Positions 34,636 to 45,304 are shown, numbered from the stretch's first letter. The stretch: DNA of 64,000 bases from Lactobacillus sp. ESL0700 (GCF_029392095.1 NZ_CP113930.1:682001-746000); one strand, 5' to 3'. The notes: generated by a model not told the origin, from the sequence alone. Numbers and translations: made by a program.

Positions 34636-36996
34636 ATGATGCATATTAGAAATCATCGATACTGGCGGAAAACAAGCCAGATTATAAAACTAAAAGCTGA
34701 ATATGAGCAATTAAGCGATGAAGCATTGCAGGCTAAGACCGTCGAATTTCGCAATCGAATTAAGGATGGTGCCTCACTTAACTCCTTGTTAGTTGAGGCC
34801 TATGCGGTAGTTTGTGAAGCTGATAAGCGTGTCTTAGGCATGTCACCTTATGAAGTGCAAATTTTCGGTGCTGTTGCTATGCAATATCACAACGTAATTG
34901 AGATGAAGACCGGTGAAGGTAAAACTTTAACTGCGACCATGCCAATGTATTTGCATGGCCTAAGTGGCAGTGGCAATTTCTTAATTACCGCTAATGCATA
35001 CCTGGCTAAGCGTGATGCCCTTAATATGGGGCGTGTTTATAGCTGGCTGGGGTTAAATGTTGGCTATAACGAAGAAACTGACGCTACCGAAGAAGATGAG
35101 GGCGACGATGCAGTTAAACGTAAAAAAGCCGTTTATGCCAATGATATTGTTTATACAGATGGTGGTACATTCGGCTTCGACTACTTAACTAATAACTTGG
35201 TTAGTTCCGCTAATCAGCAATTTATGCCGCCGTTTCAGTTTGCCTTAATTGATGAAATTGATGCGGTTTTGCTTGATTTGGCAACAACACCATTAGTTAT
35301 TTCCGGTCGTCCTAAGGGTAAGTCTAATTACCCTGTTTCGGCAGATAAATTTATCAAAATTTGTGAAAAAGGGATTGACTATGAGTTAAGCCCTGACCAG
35401 AAAAATGTTTGGTTTTTAGCACCGGGCATTAAGAAGGCCGAAGAATTCTTTAAAATAAAAAACATTTTATCAGAAGAATATTCAACACTATATTGTCACC
35501 TAATTTTTGCTTTGCAAGCGAACAAAATTCACGTTCGTAATCGTGACTATATTGTTGAAGATGACAAGGTAATCTTGCTTGATAAGAACAGTGGCCGGAA
35601 GATGGTCGGGATGCAGATGCAGTCCGGCGTTCAGCAAGCGATTGAAACTAAAGAAGGTTTAACCAACAGCCCGCAAGAGCAGGTTATTGCAACAATTACT
35701 TATCAGAACCTCTTCCGCTTATTCCCGCAGTTATCAGGAATGACTGGGACAGCCAAAGATGATAAGCAGGAACTGATGCAAGTTTACCGGTTAAATGTTA
35801 TTGAGGTGCCAACCAACAAGCCAAGTATCAGAAAAGATGAGCCTGACAAGGTGTTCTATACTGCCAAGGCTAAATTGATGGCATCACTAGAACTAGTTAA
35901 GAAGAATTATGATTTAGGACGTCCAGTGTTGATTGAAACGGGGTCATTGACCTTGTCAAACTTGTATTCAGAAATGCTGCTGGAAGCCCATATTCCGCAT
36001 AGTTTGCTGAATGCTTGGTCGGTCTCGCAGGAAGCAACAATGATTAAGATTGCTGGTCAGGCGGGCATGATTACCGTGTCAACTTCTCTTGCTGGCCGGG
36101 GGACAGATATTGTCCTTTCACCAGAAGCTAAGGAAGCTGGCGGACTGCTTGTTATCGGTACGGAAAAGATGCCGCTTAAGCGGATTGATGACCAGTTGCG
36201 TGGTCGTTCTGGTCGTCAAGGTCAGAAAGGTTCGACAATCTTTTACACTTCACTGCAAGACCAATTAGTTGGTCGCTATCCTTCTAAGAAAATCGCAAGA
36301 AAAATTGCCCGTCATGAAAATGATGATCAACAAGAAATTAAGCACAGTGGTCGCTATCGTCGCTACTTTAGACGTTTGCAAAAGAGCGTTAAGTATGAGG
36401 AACAGTCGTCACGGTTTATGATTCTGGAATATGGCGAGATTGCCCGGCTGCAGCGTGAAGCTGTCTATAAGGCTCGTGGCCAAATTATCAAGATGAATCA
36501 GGAACTGGACCAAGTTGTCATTCATAGTATGCAAAAGGCGATTACAGTCTTCCTTAATAATGAGGACTTGACTTTAGCTGAAATCAACGATTTTATCTGT
36601 GACAACATGACTTCTGAGTTTAAGAATGAAACTGAACTGGAGTCGGCTTCCCGTAATAAGCGTGAACGCTTCTTAAATCGGACAGCTTTACAGGCATTGC
36701 AGGCTAAGAAGCGTAAGCTGAATAATGAAGATGCTTGGCAATATTACTTGCAGCTCGCAATTGTTAAGGCAATTGATGATGCTTGGGTTGATGAAGTAGA
36801 TAACCTTGAGGCTTTGCGTTCAGTAACGGCGCAGCGGACCACAGGGCAATCGAACCCACTATATGAGTATCAAAAAGAGGCCTTGGCTAGTTTCAACAGA
36901 ATGCAGGATGACATTATGCGCAATATTATGCGGAATGTGCTTTGTTCAGAAGTTATCGGCAGTAATGTTAAAGGGATGCAGATTTATTTTGCTTAG
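34636..36996 (+). CDS. secA2: Accessory Sec translocase ATPase SecA2
   Basis: The motor that exports serine-rich adhesins. About 786 residues, matching SecA2 rather than SecA (no C-terminal zinc-binding tail). Walker A MKTGEGKTLTATMP is near residue 93, the DEAD-like LIDEIDAVLLD near 208, SLAGRGTDIV near 485, and LRGRSGRQGQKGS near 522. I place the start at ATG 34636 or 34639; an upstream frame overlaps asp4 and carries no ribosome site. Neither ATG has one, so asp4 readthrough or reinitiation is likely. Confidence 0.93.
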   Translation: MMHIRNHRYWRKTSQIIKLKAEYEQLSDEALQAKTVEFRNRIKDGASLNSLLVEAYAVVCEADKRVLGMSPYEVQIFGAVAMQYHNVIEMKTGEGKTLTATMPMYLHGLSGSGNFLITANAYLAKRDALNMGRVYSWLGLNVGYNEETDATEEDEGDDAVKRKKAVYANDIVYTDGGTFGFDYLTNNLVSSANQQFMPPFQFALIDEIDAVLLDLATTPLVISGRPKGKSNYPVSADKFIKICEKGIDYELSPDQKNVWFLAPGIKKAEEFFKIKNILSEEYSTLYCHLIFALQANKIHVRNRDYIVEDDKVILLDKNSGRKMVGMQMQSGVQQAIETKEGLTNSPQEQVIATITYQNLFRLFPQLSGMTGTAKDDKQELMQVYRLNVIEVPTNKPSIRKDEPDKVFYTAKAKLMASLELVKKNYDLGRPVLIETGSLTLSNLYSEMLLEAHIPHSLLNAWSVSQEATMIKIAGQAGMITVSTSLAGRGTDIVLSPEAKEAGGLLVIGTEKMPLKRIDDQLRGRSGRQGQKGSTIFYTSLQDQLVGRYPSKKIARKIARHENDDQQEIKHSGRYRRYFRRLQKSVKYEEQSSRFMILEYGEIARLQREAVYKARGQIIKMNQELDQVVIHSMQKAITVFLNNEDLTLAEINDFICDNMTSEFKNETELESASRNKRERFLNRTALQALQAKKRKLNNEDAWQYYLQLAIVKAIDDAWVDEVDNLEALRSVTAQRTTGQSNPLYEYQKEALASFNRMQDDIMRNIMRNVLCSEVIGSNVKGMQIYFA

Positions 36997-37019
36997 AATG
37001 AAGAAAGGAACTGGCGACA

Positions 37020-38231
37020 GTGAATAAAAAAGATTTGCGCAAGCGAATGCTTTGGACGTTATTATTGGTGACAGTTTATATTTTGGGTCAGTTCATCATT
37101 ATCCCGTTTGTTAAGCAAGGTGTTGCAGCTCGTTATTTAAAAGCCAATACATTAATTAGTATTTTAGGGATGTATACTGGGGCGCAAACTTCCCGGCCAG
37201 CCCTGTTAATGCTTGGTATTGGGCCATACATGACAACTAACATTATGGTTCAGGCTGTGAGTTCACTGGACTTGCAGAGTTTGCGCCAAGTGTCGCAGCA
37301 TACCTGGGGCATCGTTACCAACTTGTTAAGTTTGGTTGTAGCGATTTTACAAGCCTTTTTATACGTAAGTAATTTCAAACAAGCGTTAATGCCGCTTTAT
37401 ATCGGCGATTATAATGTTAGTTATTACCTGGCAATTTTAATTTTGGTAACTGGTGGGATGATTTCCATTTATTTGGCAAATATTATCTCTGAGCGCGGGA
37501 TTGGTAATTCAGCTATTCTGATGGTGCCGCAACTGGTCATGTCAATGCCTTCGCTATTGACACGTGGTTGGGGAACCAATCGCTTTAGCTTTTCCATCAT
37601 TAATATTGTGATTGTGGTCGTAACAACGTTGGTTGTTGTTTTCTACGGGTTAGCCTTAATTCGTGCAGAAGAACGGATTCCTCTTCGCGAGCCAGAATTA
37701 ATGAGTGACTTTGCTAAGTCATATTTCCCAATTCGGCTACTGACCGCTGGGGCAATGCCATTCATGTTCTCAACATCAATGTTTATGTTGTTACCAATGC
37801 TGGCTAAGAGCAGCCCGCTGGCAGTCAGAAAGTTTGTTTCCAACATGGTTGCAATTGACAAGCCAGCTGGAATCGTCTTTTATGCGATTGTCATCGTCTT
37901 GTTGAACTTCGTCTTTGGTCTGATTACACTTCAGCCAAGTGTTAAAGCCCGTAATTTCAAAGAGAACGGTAGTTATTTTTATAAAATTGTGCCGGGAATG
38001 GAAACTGAAAAGTTTATTATGGGCAAGTTTAATAGATTAACTTGGGTAAGTAGTTTGATTTTGATTGTTTTGAGTATTTGGCCGCTGATCCTTGGTCTGA
38101 AGTGGCCAGAAATCGCGAACTTAACGCCATTTATTGGTAACTTGTTCATTTTAATTATGATCTTGGATATGGTTGAGCAAGAATTTCAAACTTTAAATAG
38201 TGAGAAACAATACGTAATTGATTTGAAATAG
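37020..38231 (+). CDS. secY2: Accessory Sec translocon channel SecY2
   Basis: The membrane channel paired with SecA2. 403 residues with ten predicted membrane segments. Typical SecY2 marks are LMLGIGPYMTTNIMVQ near residue 62-77, SERGIGNSAILM near 155 and the GFG-like final third with YVIDLK at the end. Start is GTG 37020, preceded by AAAGGA. Shorter than housekeeping SecY (about 430), as expected for SecY2. Confidence 0.9.
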   Translation: MNKKDLRKRMLWTLLLVTVYILGQFIIIPFVKQGVAARYLKANTLISILGMYTGAQTSRPALLMLGIGPYMTTNIMVQAVSSLDLQSLRQVSQHTWGIVTNLLSLVVAILQAFLYVSNFKQALMPLYIGDYNVSYYLAILILVTGGMISIYLANIISERGIGNSAILMVPQLVMSMPSLLTRGWGTNRFSFSIINIVIVVVTTLVVVFYGLALIRAEERIPLREPELMSDFAKSYFPIRLLTAGAMPFMFSTSMFMLLPMLAKSSPLAVRKFVSNMVAIDKPAGIVFYAIVIVLLNFVFGLITLQPSVKARNFKENGSYFYKIVPGMETEKFIMGKFNRLTWVSSLILIVLSIWPLILGLKWPEIANLTPFIGNLFILIMILDMVEQEFQTLNSEKQYVIDLK

Positions 38232-38246
38232 AGCTGATGATAAAAA

Positions 38247-39755
38247 ATGTTGACACTAATTCCTGATTTACATACCAAAAGCAAATTTTATCAAGAAAAT
38301 ACAATGCTGAGTTTATCTGCACGTTTGCAAGAAGAAAATGTCGACAATCAATTGTTGATTCTTAGTGATGATACAGATCAGTTTTTGTCAGATTTTATGG
38401 GGGTTAAGTCCCGGATAATTTATTTATTTGATGAAATTCGAGCAATTAAGACTGACGGCTCGCCGTTGACAATCAGCGACCTTAACATTCCTGATAAATA
38501 CAAGACCAAGACCCTGATTTACTTGAATGAAACGGTTGTGCATGTTTATGATGGCCCGCAACTGATTATGTCGGTGCTAGTCGGCAATAGTGGGCAGTTA
38601 AAGTCGGTTACCTATTATAAGGACACCGGGCAGATTGTAGACATCTATGATTTGCGCGGTTTTCGCAATAGTCGCAGTGTTTACGATCAAGATGATAATT
38701 TAATTGAAAAGCAGTGGTTTAATGCGACCAGTGATCTGGTAATGACGCAGCATGAAGACTTAACGGTCACAATTCCGTGGCGTCAGCAATCACGCTTTCA
38801 AAAGAATAGTTACACCAACTTGGCAGAAGTTGAATATGAATTTGCATTGCCGCACTTAACAGGCAGACAGCAGGTCTTAATTGAGCCAAGTAAGTCTAGC
38901 TTTGACTTCCGGCATTTTATGCTGCAGGCAGAAGTTTACTATTACTTTACTAATGAGACGCAGATTGCTGATATTGACCAGTATAATCTTGTGCCGACAG
39001 ACCAGTACTTGTTCCAAAATGAAACTCTGACGCAGCTTTTTAAAAATAAAGTTAAGCAAAGTGGGATCAGCTTCATGCCCGTGTGGCAGATAATTCCGCC
39101 ATACTTCAGCGAGTTCTCGTTAGGGACGAGTATGGAGCAGGAGCAACAGATTATCTACTGGCATGTTGGCGATATTGGCGGGGATGATTTAACAGCATGC
39201 TTTAACCAGTTAATTGAAGTGCTCAAGGAAAACGAGGACTTAAAGGTCGTGGCAGACGCTAACTACGACGCTGCACTATATTTTAAGTCGGTTTCTGCTG
39301 ACTTCATTGCCCAGCTTAAGGAACAAGTTGGCGACTTAGATGATGTGACCTCACTTGATGAATTGGTAGACATTGATACCGATGATTTTGATGTTGATCA
39401 ACTGGACGCCCTCAACCGCTTTTCCTGTCCGGAGAATTTGCTTTATGAGGAAAAACTCCAGATCTTAAATCAAGCGCATATTTATATTGATACGGGGCTG
39501 ATGACCGATTATGACATGCAGCTCGAAGCTGTCAAAATTGGTATTCCCCAGATTGTCTATCAAGCTAATGGTTTAGTTAAAGAGGGCAAGAATGGTTTTT
39601 TGATCAAGGAGCAAGATGCAATTAAAGAACCAGTAGATGTCTTTTTAACCAATCTTGATCGCTGGAATATTGCCGTCGTAGAAAATGTGCGGTTAATCCA
39701 GCGGATGTCACTGAGAAAAATTATTAGTAAATGGAAGAGGGTACTGCAAGGATGA
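38247..39755 (+). CDS. asp1: Accessory Sec system protein Asp1
   Basis: A 502-residue protein with a degenerate glycosyltransferase-like fold that binds glycosylated adhesin and forms a complex with Asp2 and Asp3. The start MLTLIPDLHTKSKFYQEN, the WHVGDIGGDD stretch and the closing LVKEGKNGFLI block fit Asp1. It lies 15 bases after secY2, with a weak ribosome site (GAGCTGATG), and overlaps asp2 by four bases. No membrane segment. Confidence 0.85.
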   Translation: MLTLIPDLHTKSKFYQENTMLSLSARLQEENVDNQLLILSDDTDQFLSDFMGVKSRIIYLFDEIRAIKTDGSPLTISDLNIPDKYKTKTLIYLNETVVHVYDGPQLIMSVLVGNSGQLKSVTYYKDTGQIVDIYDLRGFRNSRSVYDQDDNLIEKQWFNATSDLVMTQHEDLTVTIPWRQQSRFQKNSYTNLAEVEYEFALPHLTGRQQVLIEPSKSSFDFRHFMLQAEVYYYFTNETQIADIDQYNLVPTDQYLFQNETLTQLFKNKVKQSGISFMPVWQIIPPYFSEFSLGTSMEQEQQIIYWHVGDIGGDDLTACFNQLIEVLKENEDLKVVADANYDAALYFKSVSADFIAQLKEQVGDLDDVTSLDELVDIDTDDFDVDQLDALNRFSCPENLLYEEKLQILNQAHIYIDTGLMTDYDMQLEAVKIGIPQIVYQANGLVKEGKNGFLIKEQDAIKEPVDVFLTNLDRWNIAVVENVRLIQRMSLRKIISKWKRVLQG

Positions 39756-41302
39756 GTAGAATAACATATCTTCTGCACAGTGGAGAACAGCCATTAGAGG
39801 GCTTTGCAGATTCCTTAACTGATTGTACTTATATGTGGGCTGATTCAGCCAATCTAGGTAAGCATAAAATGCCGCCGGTTTTTAAGAACGGTGTGTTCAA
39901 TCATAAGTATCTGTTTACATATTTCTTTCTTGATGAGACTTCGCCGTGGCTTAAAGATGTTAAGCTGCTGATGCAATTGCCGGCATATCGGGTGCTTTAT
40001 AGTGAAGGCATGGATTTACCGGAAAGCATTTTGCAGGTGCTGCAATTGCGTGGTGCCTTTAAGGTTAAGCTGGAAGACCTAGCACCTACTCTCAATCATT
40101 ACTTCTATGATAATGATGTTGGGTACCGTGCCAGTATTGATGAATTTGAAATCAATCCGGAATTGCAGAATCAGCTGACTTATTATGGTGACAGTTACCT
40201 TAATGTGGCCGCAAATTTTGATGATGAATGGCACTATTTGGGTAGATTGTCATATAGTGTCTCGGTAATGAAGCGACATGCTACAACAATCACAATCGAG
40301 ATGCAGACGACAGGAACAGCTGAGTTAAAGGTTGAAATTAAGTGCTTTGATTCTGATAATAATTTAATAGATACTTTCACTAAGAGTGGTGAGCAGTTAA
40401 AGGCCGACAATGGCACGATTACCATTACGGGAATTGAAGGTGGCTTTTTCTATAGTATCTACTACTATGTTCGCGGACAAGGAGAAGTCAATGTCGGTAC
40501 ATTGCACCAGCGCCGGTCGCGGGGCAAGTATGGCTTCCTAGACTTAGGGGGCCAGAGGCTTGTTGACCGGGAAGCACTTAATGGTGAGATTGGTTACCTG
40601 TTTAACCCTGGGAATATGCAGCCGCCGCTGACAGTTTACTTTGCGGGGTATCACTCTGCTGAAACCTTTGAAGCGCGGGCAATGTTACACTCTAAGGGTG
40701 TCCCTTATCTGCTGATTTCTGATTTGCGAGTTGAAGGTGGTACCTTTTACATTGGGAATCAGGCAATCGAAAACAAGATTATGAATGTCATTAGAGAGTG
40801 TCTGGCAAAGTTGCACTTCACGACAGATGACCTTGTGCTGACTGGGATTTCAATGGGGACGTTTGCCTCCCTGTATTATGGTGCCGTCCTGAGTCCTGGT
40901 AATATTGTCATTGCTAAGCCGTTAATTAACTTGGGCACAATTGCAGAAAATCTGCGGATTAATCGGCCAAATGAATTCCATTGTGCTACGGATATGGTCT
41001 TGATGCTTGAAGGCAGTGACGACCATACTGCTTGTCAAAAAGTTGACGATATTATGTGGGATCGAATCAAGGAAGGTAACTTTAGTAATACCGACTTTGT
41101 TTTGGGTTATATGCGTAATGATGACTACGATAAATTTGCTTATAACGAATTGCAGGAATTTTTGCAGAAGTATTACCCTGACCGCCACGTAATCTCTAAG
41201 GGCTACTATGGCCGGCACAATGATGATAGTGCCACGATTGCCGCTTGGTTTGAGCAGCAATTATTCCATATTCTTAGAAGTAAATATGGTCAAAAATTTT
41301 AG
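39752..41302 (+). CDS. asp2: Accessory Sec system protein Asp2, SGNH/alpha-beta hydrolase-type O-acetyltransferase
   Basis: A 516-residue protein of the Asp1-3 complex. In streptococci it O-acetylates GlcNAc on the adhesin as well as aiding export. The nucleophile Ser is in LTGISMGTFASLYYG near residue 368. A late conserved YGRHNDDSA supplies the likely His near 488, so the active site looks intact. Start at 39752 overlaps asp1 (ATGA), with AGAGG 11 bases upstream; ATG 39731 lacks spacing. Last gene of the operon. Confidence 0.87.
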   Translation: MSRITYLLHSGEQPLEGFADSLTDCTYMWADSANLGKHKMPPVFKNGVFNHKYLFTYFFLDETSPWLKDVKLLMQLPAYRVLYSEGMDLPESILQVLQLRGAFKVKLEDLAPTLNHYFYDNDVGYRASIDEFEINPELQNQLTYYGDSYLNVAANFDDEWHYLGRLSYSVSVMKRHATTITIEMQTTGTAELKVEIKCFDSDNNLIDTFTKSGEQLKADNGTITITGIEGGFFYSIYYYVRGQGEVNVGTLHQRRSRGKYGFLDLGGQRLVDREALNGEIGYLFNPGNMQPPLTVYFAGYHSAETFEARAMLHSKGVPYLLISDLRVEGGTFYIGNQAIENKIMNVIRECLAKLHFTTDDLVLTGISMGTFASLYYGAVLSPGNIVIAKPLINLGTIAENLRINRPNEFHCATDMVLMLEGSDDHTACQKVDDIMWDRIKEGNFSNTDFVLGYMRNDDYDKFAYNELQEFLQKYYPDRHVISKGYYGRHNDDSATIAAWFEQQLFHILRSKYGQKF

Positions 41303-41380
41303 GGTTAATTAAATCAACGTATACTATACGATATTTTAACTATCTTAGAAAAATTAATTACTAAAAATATTTGCGTAAAC

Positions 41381-41427
41381 AAAAAGCTTGTTATTAATAA
41401 TTTTATATTGATAGCAAGCTTTTTTTA
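41381..41427 (+). terminator. Terminator of the accessory Sec operon
   Basis: A long stem AAAAGCTTGTTAT against ATAGCAAGCTTTT (with one G-T pair) and a run of T. It separates the operon from the surface-protein genes. Confidence 0.85.
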
Positions 41428-41513
41428 CATATAAAAATAAAATATTTCACAAGGAGGACTGAAAAAATTATTAGATGTTATTTATTCCTTGCGATTTACT
41501 ATATAAAAACATG

Positions 41514-41542
41514 TTTACACAGCAAAAATAATGTTTTAAAAT
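41514..41542 (+). promoter_or_regulatory. Promoter of the first YSIRK surface protein
   Basis: TTTACA (41514-41519) and TAAAAT (41537-41542), 17 bases apart. The same boxes and the AATGTTTTAAAATT context recur at the second copy. Confidence 0.5.
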
Positions 41543-41616
41543 TAACGTATATGAATAAGGATAAGGTACGCTTATTAATGATGTGCCTTTGTTGTGTTTT
41601 TACCGAAAGGAAAGAA

Positions 41617-44600
41617 ATGTTAGGAAGAAATAATTTTGCTGAAAAAAGCAGAAAATTCAATTCACGTTCAACTCGTGAGCGGTTTTCAATTAGAAAGTTA
41701 AGTGTTGGTGCAGCATCCGTATTATTGGGTGTTACATTCTTAGGCTTAAGTAGTCAATCAGCTAAAGCTGATACGATTACAACGCCAGCTGATAATACTC
41801 AGCAGGTAGTTAAAGCGCCTAAGAAGGACAATCTGTCAACTTACAAGGGTTTGTCATCATTCTTAAGAGACGACAAGACTTCTAAGACAGATAAGACTAA
41901 CCAAGAATCAACAACTACTGCAACTGATACGACGTCAACAACGCCAGCAACAACTGATGATTCAGCTGCTAAGACTCCAGAAGTTGCAACTCCAGCTCAA
42001 GCAGCTGCAAGTACACCAGCCACAACTGATGATTCAAAAGATGGCTCAGTAACAATTAATCAAGGTGATACCAATGTTGCTCAACCAGCAGCTATACAAA
42101 CTAAGGATGAAATTAATCCTAAAATTCCAGGCGCTGTAGCTAAGGTATCAACATGGAATGAGTTTACTGCTGCACTTGCAAATGCTGGTGTTGGTGAAAT
42201 TGATTTAGAAAATAATATTAAAGCTCCTACTACTGGAAGAAATGACGTGTACTTTAAACGGAGACAAGTATTGATCCAGTCTGATCCGGCAACTGTGGGA
42301 AAGGATGAAAAAGGAAATTATAAACATTTTATTCTTGATTATTGCTATTATTCTCCACGAACAACAAACGACGGTGTTAAAGGTACTACAGATGTGACTT
42401 ATCGTAATTTAGATATTTACAGTCGCAATTGGTTTGGTATTGATAATACTCGTGATAATAATCCTGGTACAAACAAGTTGACTGTTGAAAATGTTAATTT
42501 TACTGGTTCAGAGATGTTTTATACTGGAGATGGTACCAGTATTTATATTAAAGGTACAGTTAATGCTCAAGCGGTAAAACAATATCAAAGTCCAATTGAT
42601 CTTCAAACGTATAGTTGTGATGATCGTCAACAGTTGTTCCAATTTAATGATCCTAATCAAGCTGTATATTTTACAAAAGATTCTACATTTGTTGGTTCTA
42701 CCGATGAAGGTTGTGTAATGGAATTTGATGGTTCTAACAGTAGTGTTACTATTGATAGTGGTGCCAGTGTTACATTAAATCCTTGTTCAATTGATGGCGG
42801 TTCGGGGGACCACTCTGAAGGTATTGGTAAAGCTAGTGCAATTACGTTTAATAATGGTGATGGTACAATTACTGTTAATAAACGTGGGAATTTAACTATT
42901 AATGTTGGTACGTCATCTTTTAATGGTACGCCAGATAGTCATCGTGCAGCCGCAATCACAATGGCTAGCAGAACTAAAAACGGTGCGAAGCTGATTGATA
43001 ACGGTACCATTACTATTAATACCAATGGTGATATTACTTCAAGTACTGGTGGTGGCTCTAAAGCTAACACTTTAGTTTACGACCAAGGAAGTATGCAAAT
43101 TGGACCTGGTGGTGCTCTGAATATCTATGGCAAGAACATGCAGAACTTCGCAGGAAACTTACTTTACATCACTGGTTCAGCAGATCTTAACAATGGTTCT
43201 TTGGATATTGAACTACAAAATGATGCAAGTCATCCTAACGGTGCAGGCACTGGGAAGATTATATTGGTTGATGTTTCTACTACAGGTACTTTGACAGTCA
43301 ACAACCCAAAATCTTTAATTTTGAATGCTCATGACAATAGCGGTAATGGAACAAGTATTATTGGTGATAGTGAAATTGATATTAAGAATGTTCGTCAAGT
43401 ATTCCACTTTGCCAACCTTCCGCAAATTACTTTACCGCCATTTCATATTTTAAATGTAAAGAAAAGAACGATTACTTCTGGCCCAATGAAAGGTCAGCAA
43501 ACAATTGGTGTTAATAAGATTGAAGTTCTAAATGGTAAGAATGGCATATCAGAACCGTCTTATAATGCTCTGGTAGCGGCATTACAAAGTGGTGATCCTA
43601 AGCAAAGTAAAATTTTAGATGTCTTGCAACAAGCATTCGGTCAACCCGATCATCAAGCTACTATGGATAAATTAAAATATTATTATGACAATGGTACTCA
43701 CTTTGATGATATTTTCCAAACTGTAATTGAAAATGCATTCTCTAGCAAGGATAATGTCGGTTATAATAGTATTTATCTTGTGTCGCCTAACCAAGGTGGG
43801 TTCTTAGATATTGAAGATGATGATGGAATTCCTGGACAAGCTTCTTACCATCAAAATGCAGATGGCTCGATTACACTATCTGGTAAAGTTGAAAACTTCA
43901 ATGCTGATACCGATGGCCCGAAGCAACCAAATAATTTGTTTAGTATGTTAATGACCTGTGGTATGTACCCGTATGTAAAGATTGTAAATAAGAGAACAGG
44001 TAAAATTTATGCAAATGGTTCAGTGGCCGATCCATATGTTGACACTAATGACCTTGATACTGATTTGCACCATGATTTTAGTGTTATAGCTGGACCAGAT
44101 GGTAAGTTTAGTATTACTATTCCTATTGGAGAGGATGCCTCAGGTGCTAAAGAAACAGTTTCTGGTGACGAAATAGATTTAATACCAGAAGCTAACTTTA
44201 TTGGGTTCGATCCTGAAATTACAGGTAAAACGGTAAAGGCATATGTTGGTAATATTATGGGTATTGAGCAAATAAGAGCATTTACAGATAAGGAATTAGA
44301 TAACGGCTTAGAAAATGCAATAGCTCGAATTCAAGCTTCTGGCTTGACTAAAGATAAACAACAGCCATATATAGATAAGATTCAAAAGGAACATGATGAT
44401 GCATGTTACTACATTGATAAAGCAACAGTCTATAGTGATATCAAACATTATCGTGACCAAGCAATTGATATGTTCAATCATGAAGCAGCAAAATCCGAAT
44501 TAGCAGGCTATGGTGATAAATGTATTGCAGATCTTAAACTTACTGATGGTGATGAAGTTTATAAGCAAATTATTAGTAATGTTACACAGGGAAGTAGTTA

Positions 44601-45180
44601 TATTGACACTAAAGATGGTTGTGTAGGTGCAGAACATAAGTTGGATTCTACCCCGACTAACCAAGCACGTGATATATATGAAAACCAGTTGCTAAGCATT
44701 AGTAAGACTTGGTTAAGTAACTTGTTAGAAGAACAGGGCGTAAGTGCAAAGGCTGAGCTTGATAAGCATTCTGAGTTAGAAAATATTGCGGATCTAAAAG
44801 CTCAAATAGATCAAATTACTGCTTCAATGCAACGAAGTGTTACAAGTGCAAGTAATTCAAAAGATGCTTATATAGCTTATACAGACGGCAAGAAGCAATT
44901 AGATAGTTTTGTAACAAGTCAATTAAGTGGAGTTCTTCAACAAGAAGCAATTCAAAATGTTAGAAATAAGTGGACTAGTTCTAGAGCAGCTCTAATGAAA
45001 TTGAAAAATCTACCAATAGCAAAACAAGTGGCATATCGTTCACAGTTAAATAGTGTAATGAGTACTGCACTTGCAAAAATTAAAACGGCAACAGGTGTCG
45101 ATATTACTCAGGCATACAATGATTTTGTGAAGAGTGCTGATGATATTGTAAAGGCAGCAACTGATGAAAATAATAAATAG
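41617..45180 (+). CDS. YSIRK-type exported surface protein with probable beta-helix domain, copy 1
   Basis: 1,187 residues. The N-terminus carries a YSIRK-type signal (FSIRKLSVGAASVLLG near residues 23-38) with cleavage after AKA near residue 51. Next is a Thr/Ser-rich linker (about 55-165). Then comes a large domain (about 170-640) with repeated short strands (VTIDSGASVTLNP, GTITVNKRGNLTINV, AKLIDNGTITINTNGD) like pectate-lyase-like adhesion domains. The block GGFLDIEDDDG opens a beta-rich region, and the last 320 residues look helical. No LPXTG, SLAP, LysM or GW motif is seen at the C-terminus, so wall retention is unexplained. Start chosen at GAAAGG-preceded ATG 41617. Confidence 0.7.
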   Translation: MLGRNNFAEKSRKFNSRSTRERFSIRKLSVGAASVLLGVTFLGLSSQSAKADTITTPADNTQQVVKAPKKDNLSTYKGLSSFLRDDKTSKTDKTNQESTTTATDTTSTTPATTDDSAAKTPEVATPAQAAASTPATTDDSKDGSVTINQGDTNVAQPAAIQTKDEINPKIPGAVAKVSTWNEFTAALANAGVGEIDLENNIKAPTTGRNDVYFKRRQVLIQSDPATVGKDEKGNYKHFILDYCYYSPRTTNDGVKGTTDVTYRNLDIYSRNWFGIDNTRDNNPGTNKLTVENVNFTGSEMFYTGDGTSIYIKGTVNAQAVKQYQSPIDLQTYSCDDRQQLFQFNDPNQAVYFTKDSTFVGSTDEGCVMEFDGSNSSVTIDSGASVTLNPCSIDGGSGDHSEGIGKASAITFNNGDGTITVNKRGNLTINVGTSSFNGTPDSHRAAAITMASRTKNGAKLIDNGTITINTNGDITSSTGGGSKANTLVYDQGSMQIGPGGALNIYGKNMQNFAGNLLYITGSADLNNGSLDIELQNDASHPNGAGTGKIILVDVSTTGTLTVNNPKSLILNAHDNSGNGTSIIGDSEIDIKNVRQVFHFANLPQITLPPFHILNVKKRTITSGPMKGQQTIGVNKIEVLNGKNGISEPSYNALVAALQSGDPKQSKILDVLQQAFGQPDHQATMDKLKYYYDNGTHFDDIFQTVIENAFSSKDNVGYNSIYLVSPNQGGFLDIEDDDGIPGQASYHQNADGSITLSGKVENFNADTDGPKQPNNLFSMLMTCGMYPYVKIVNKRTGKIYANGSVADPYVDTNDLDTDLHHDFSVIAGPDGKFSITIPIGEDASGAKETVSGDEIDLIPEANFIGFDPEITGKTVKAYVGNIMGIEQIRAFTDKELDNGLENAIARIQASGLTKDKQQPYIDKIQKEHDDACYYIDKATVYSDIKHYRDQAIDMFNHEAAKSELAGYGDKCIADLKLTDGDEVYKQIISNVTQGSSYIDTKDGCVGAEHKLDSTPTNQARDIYENQLLSISKTWLSNLLEEQGVSAKAELDKHSELENIADLKAQIDQITASMQRSVTSASNSKDAYIAYTDGKKQLDSFVTSQLSGVLQQEAIQNVRNKWTSSRAALMKLKNLPIAKQVAYRSQLNSVMSTALAKIKTATGVDITQAYNDFVKSADDIVKAATDENNK

Positions 45181-45254
45181 TATTATGATCTTGTCATTGT
45201 TCTTTAAGTACTAGAAAATAGTAAAAGTTAGATGTTTTAAAACTTATATTGTTG

Positions 45255-45304
45255 ATAATACACGATTTCAATTTTGGGGAATCGTGTATTTTATTATCTT
45301 TTTT
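45255..45304 (+). terminator. Terminator of YSIRK protein copy 1
   Basis: AATACACGATT (45257-45267) pairs with AATCGTGTATT (45280-45290), followed by T-rich sequence. Confidence 0.8.

Larger units (their letters stand above)
41303..41616. other. Intergenic region after asp2
   Basis: About 314 AT-rich bases holding the operon terminator and the promoter of the first YSIRK protein (separate entries). An AAGGAGG at 41451-41457 has no start codon at proper spacing that leads to a sizeable frame. Confidence 0.5.
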
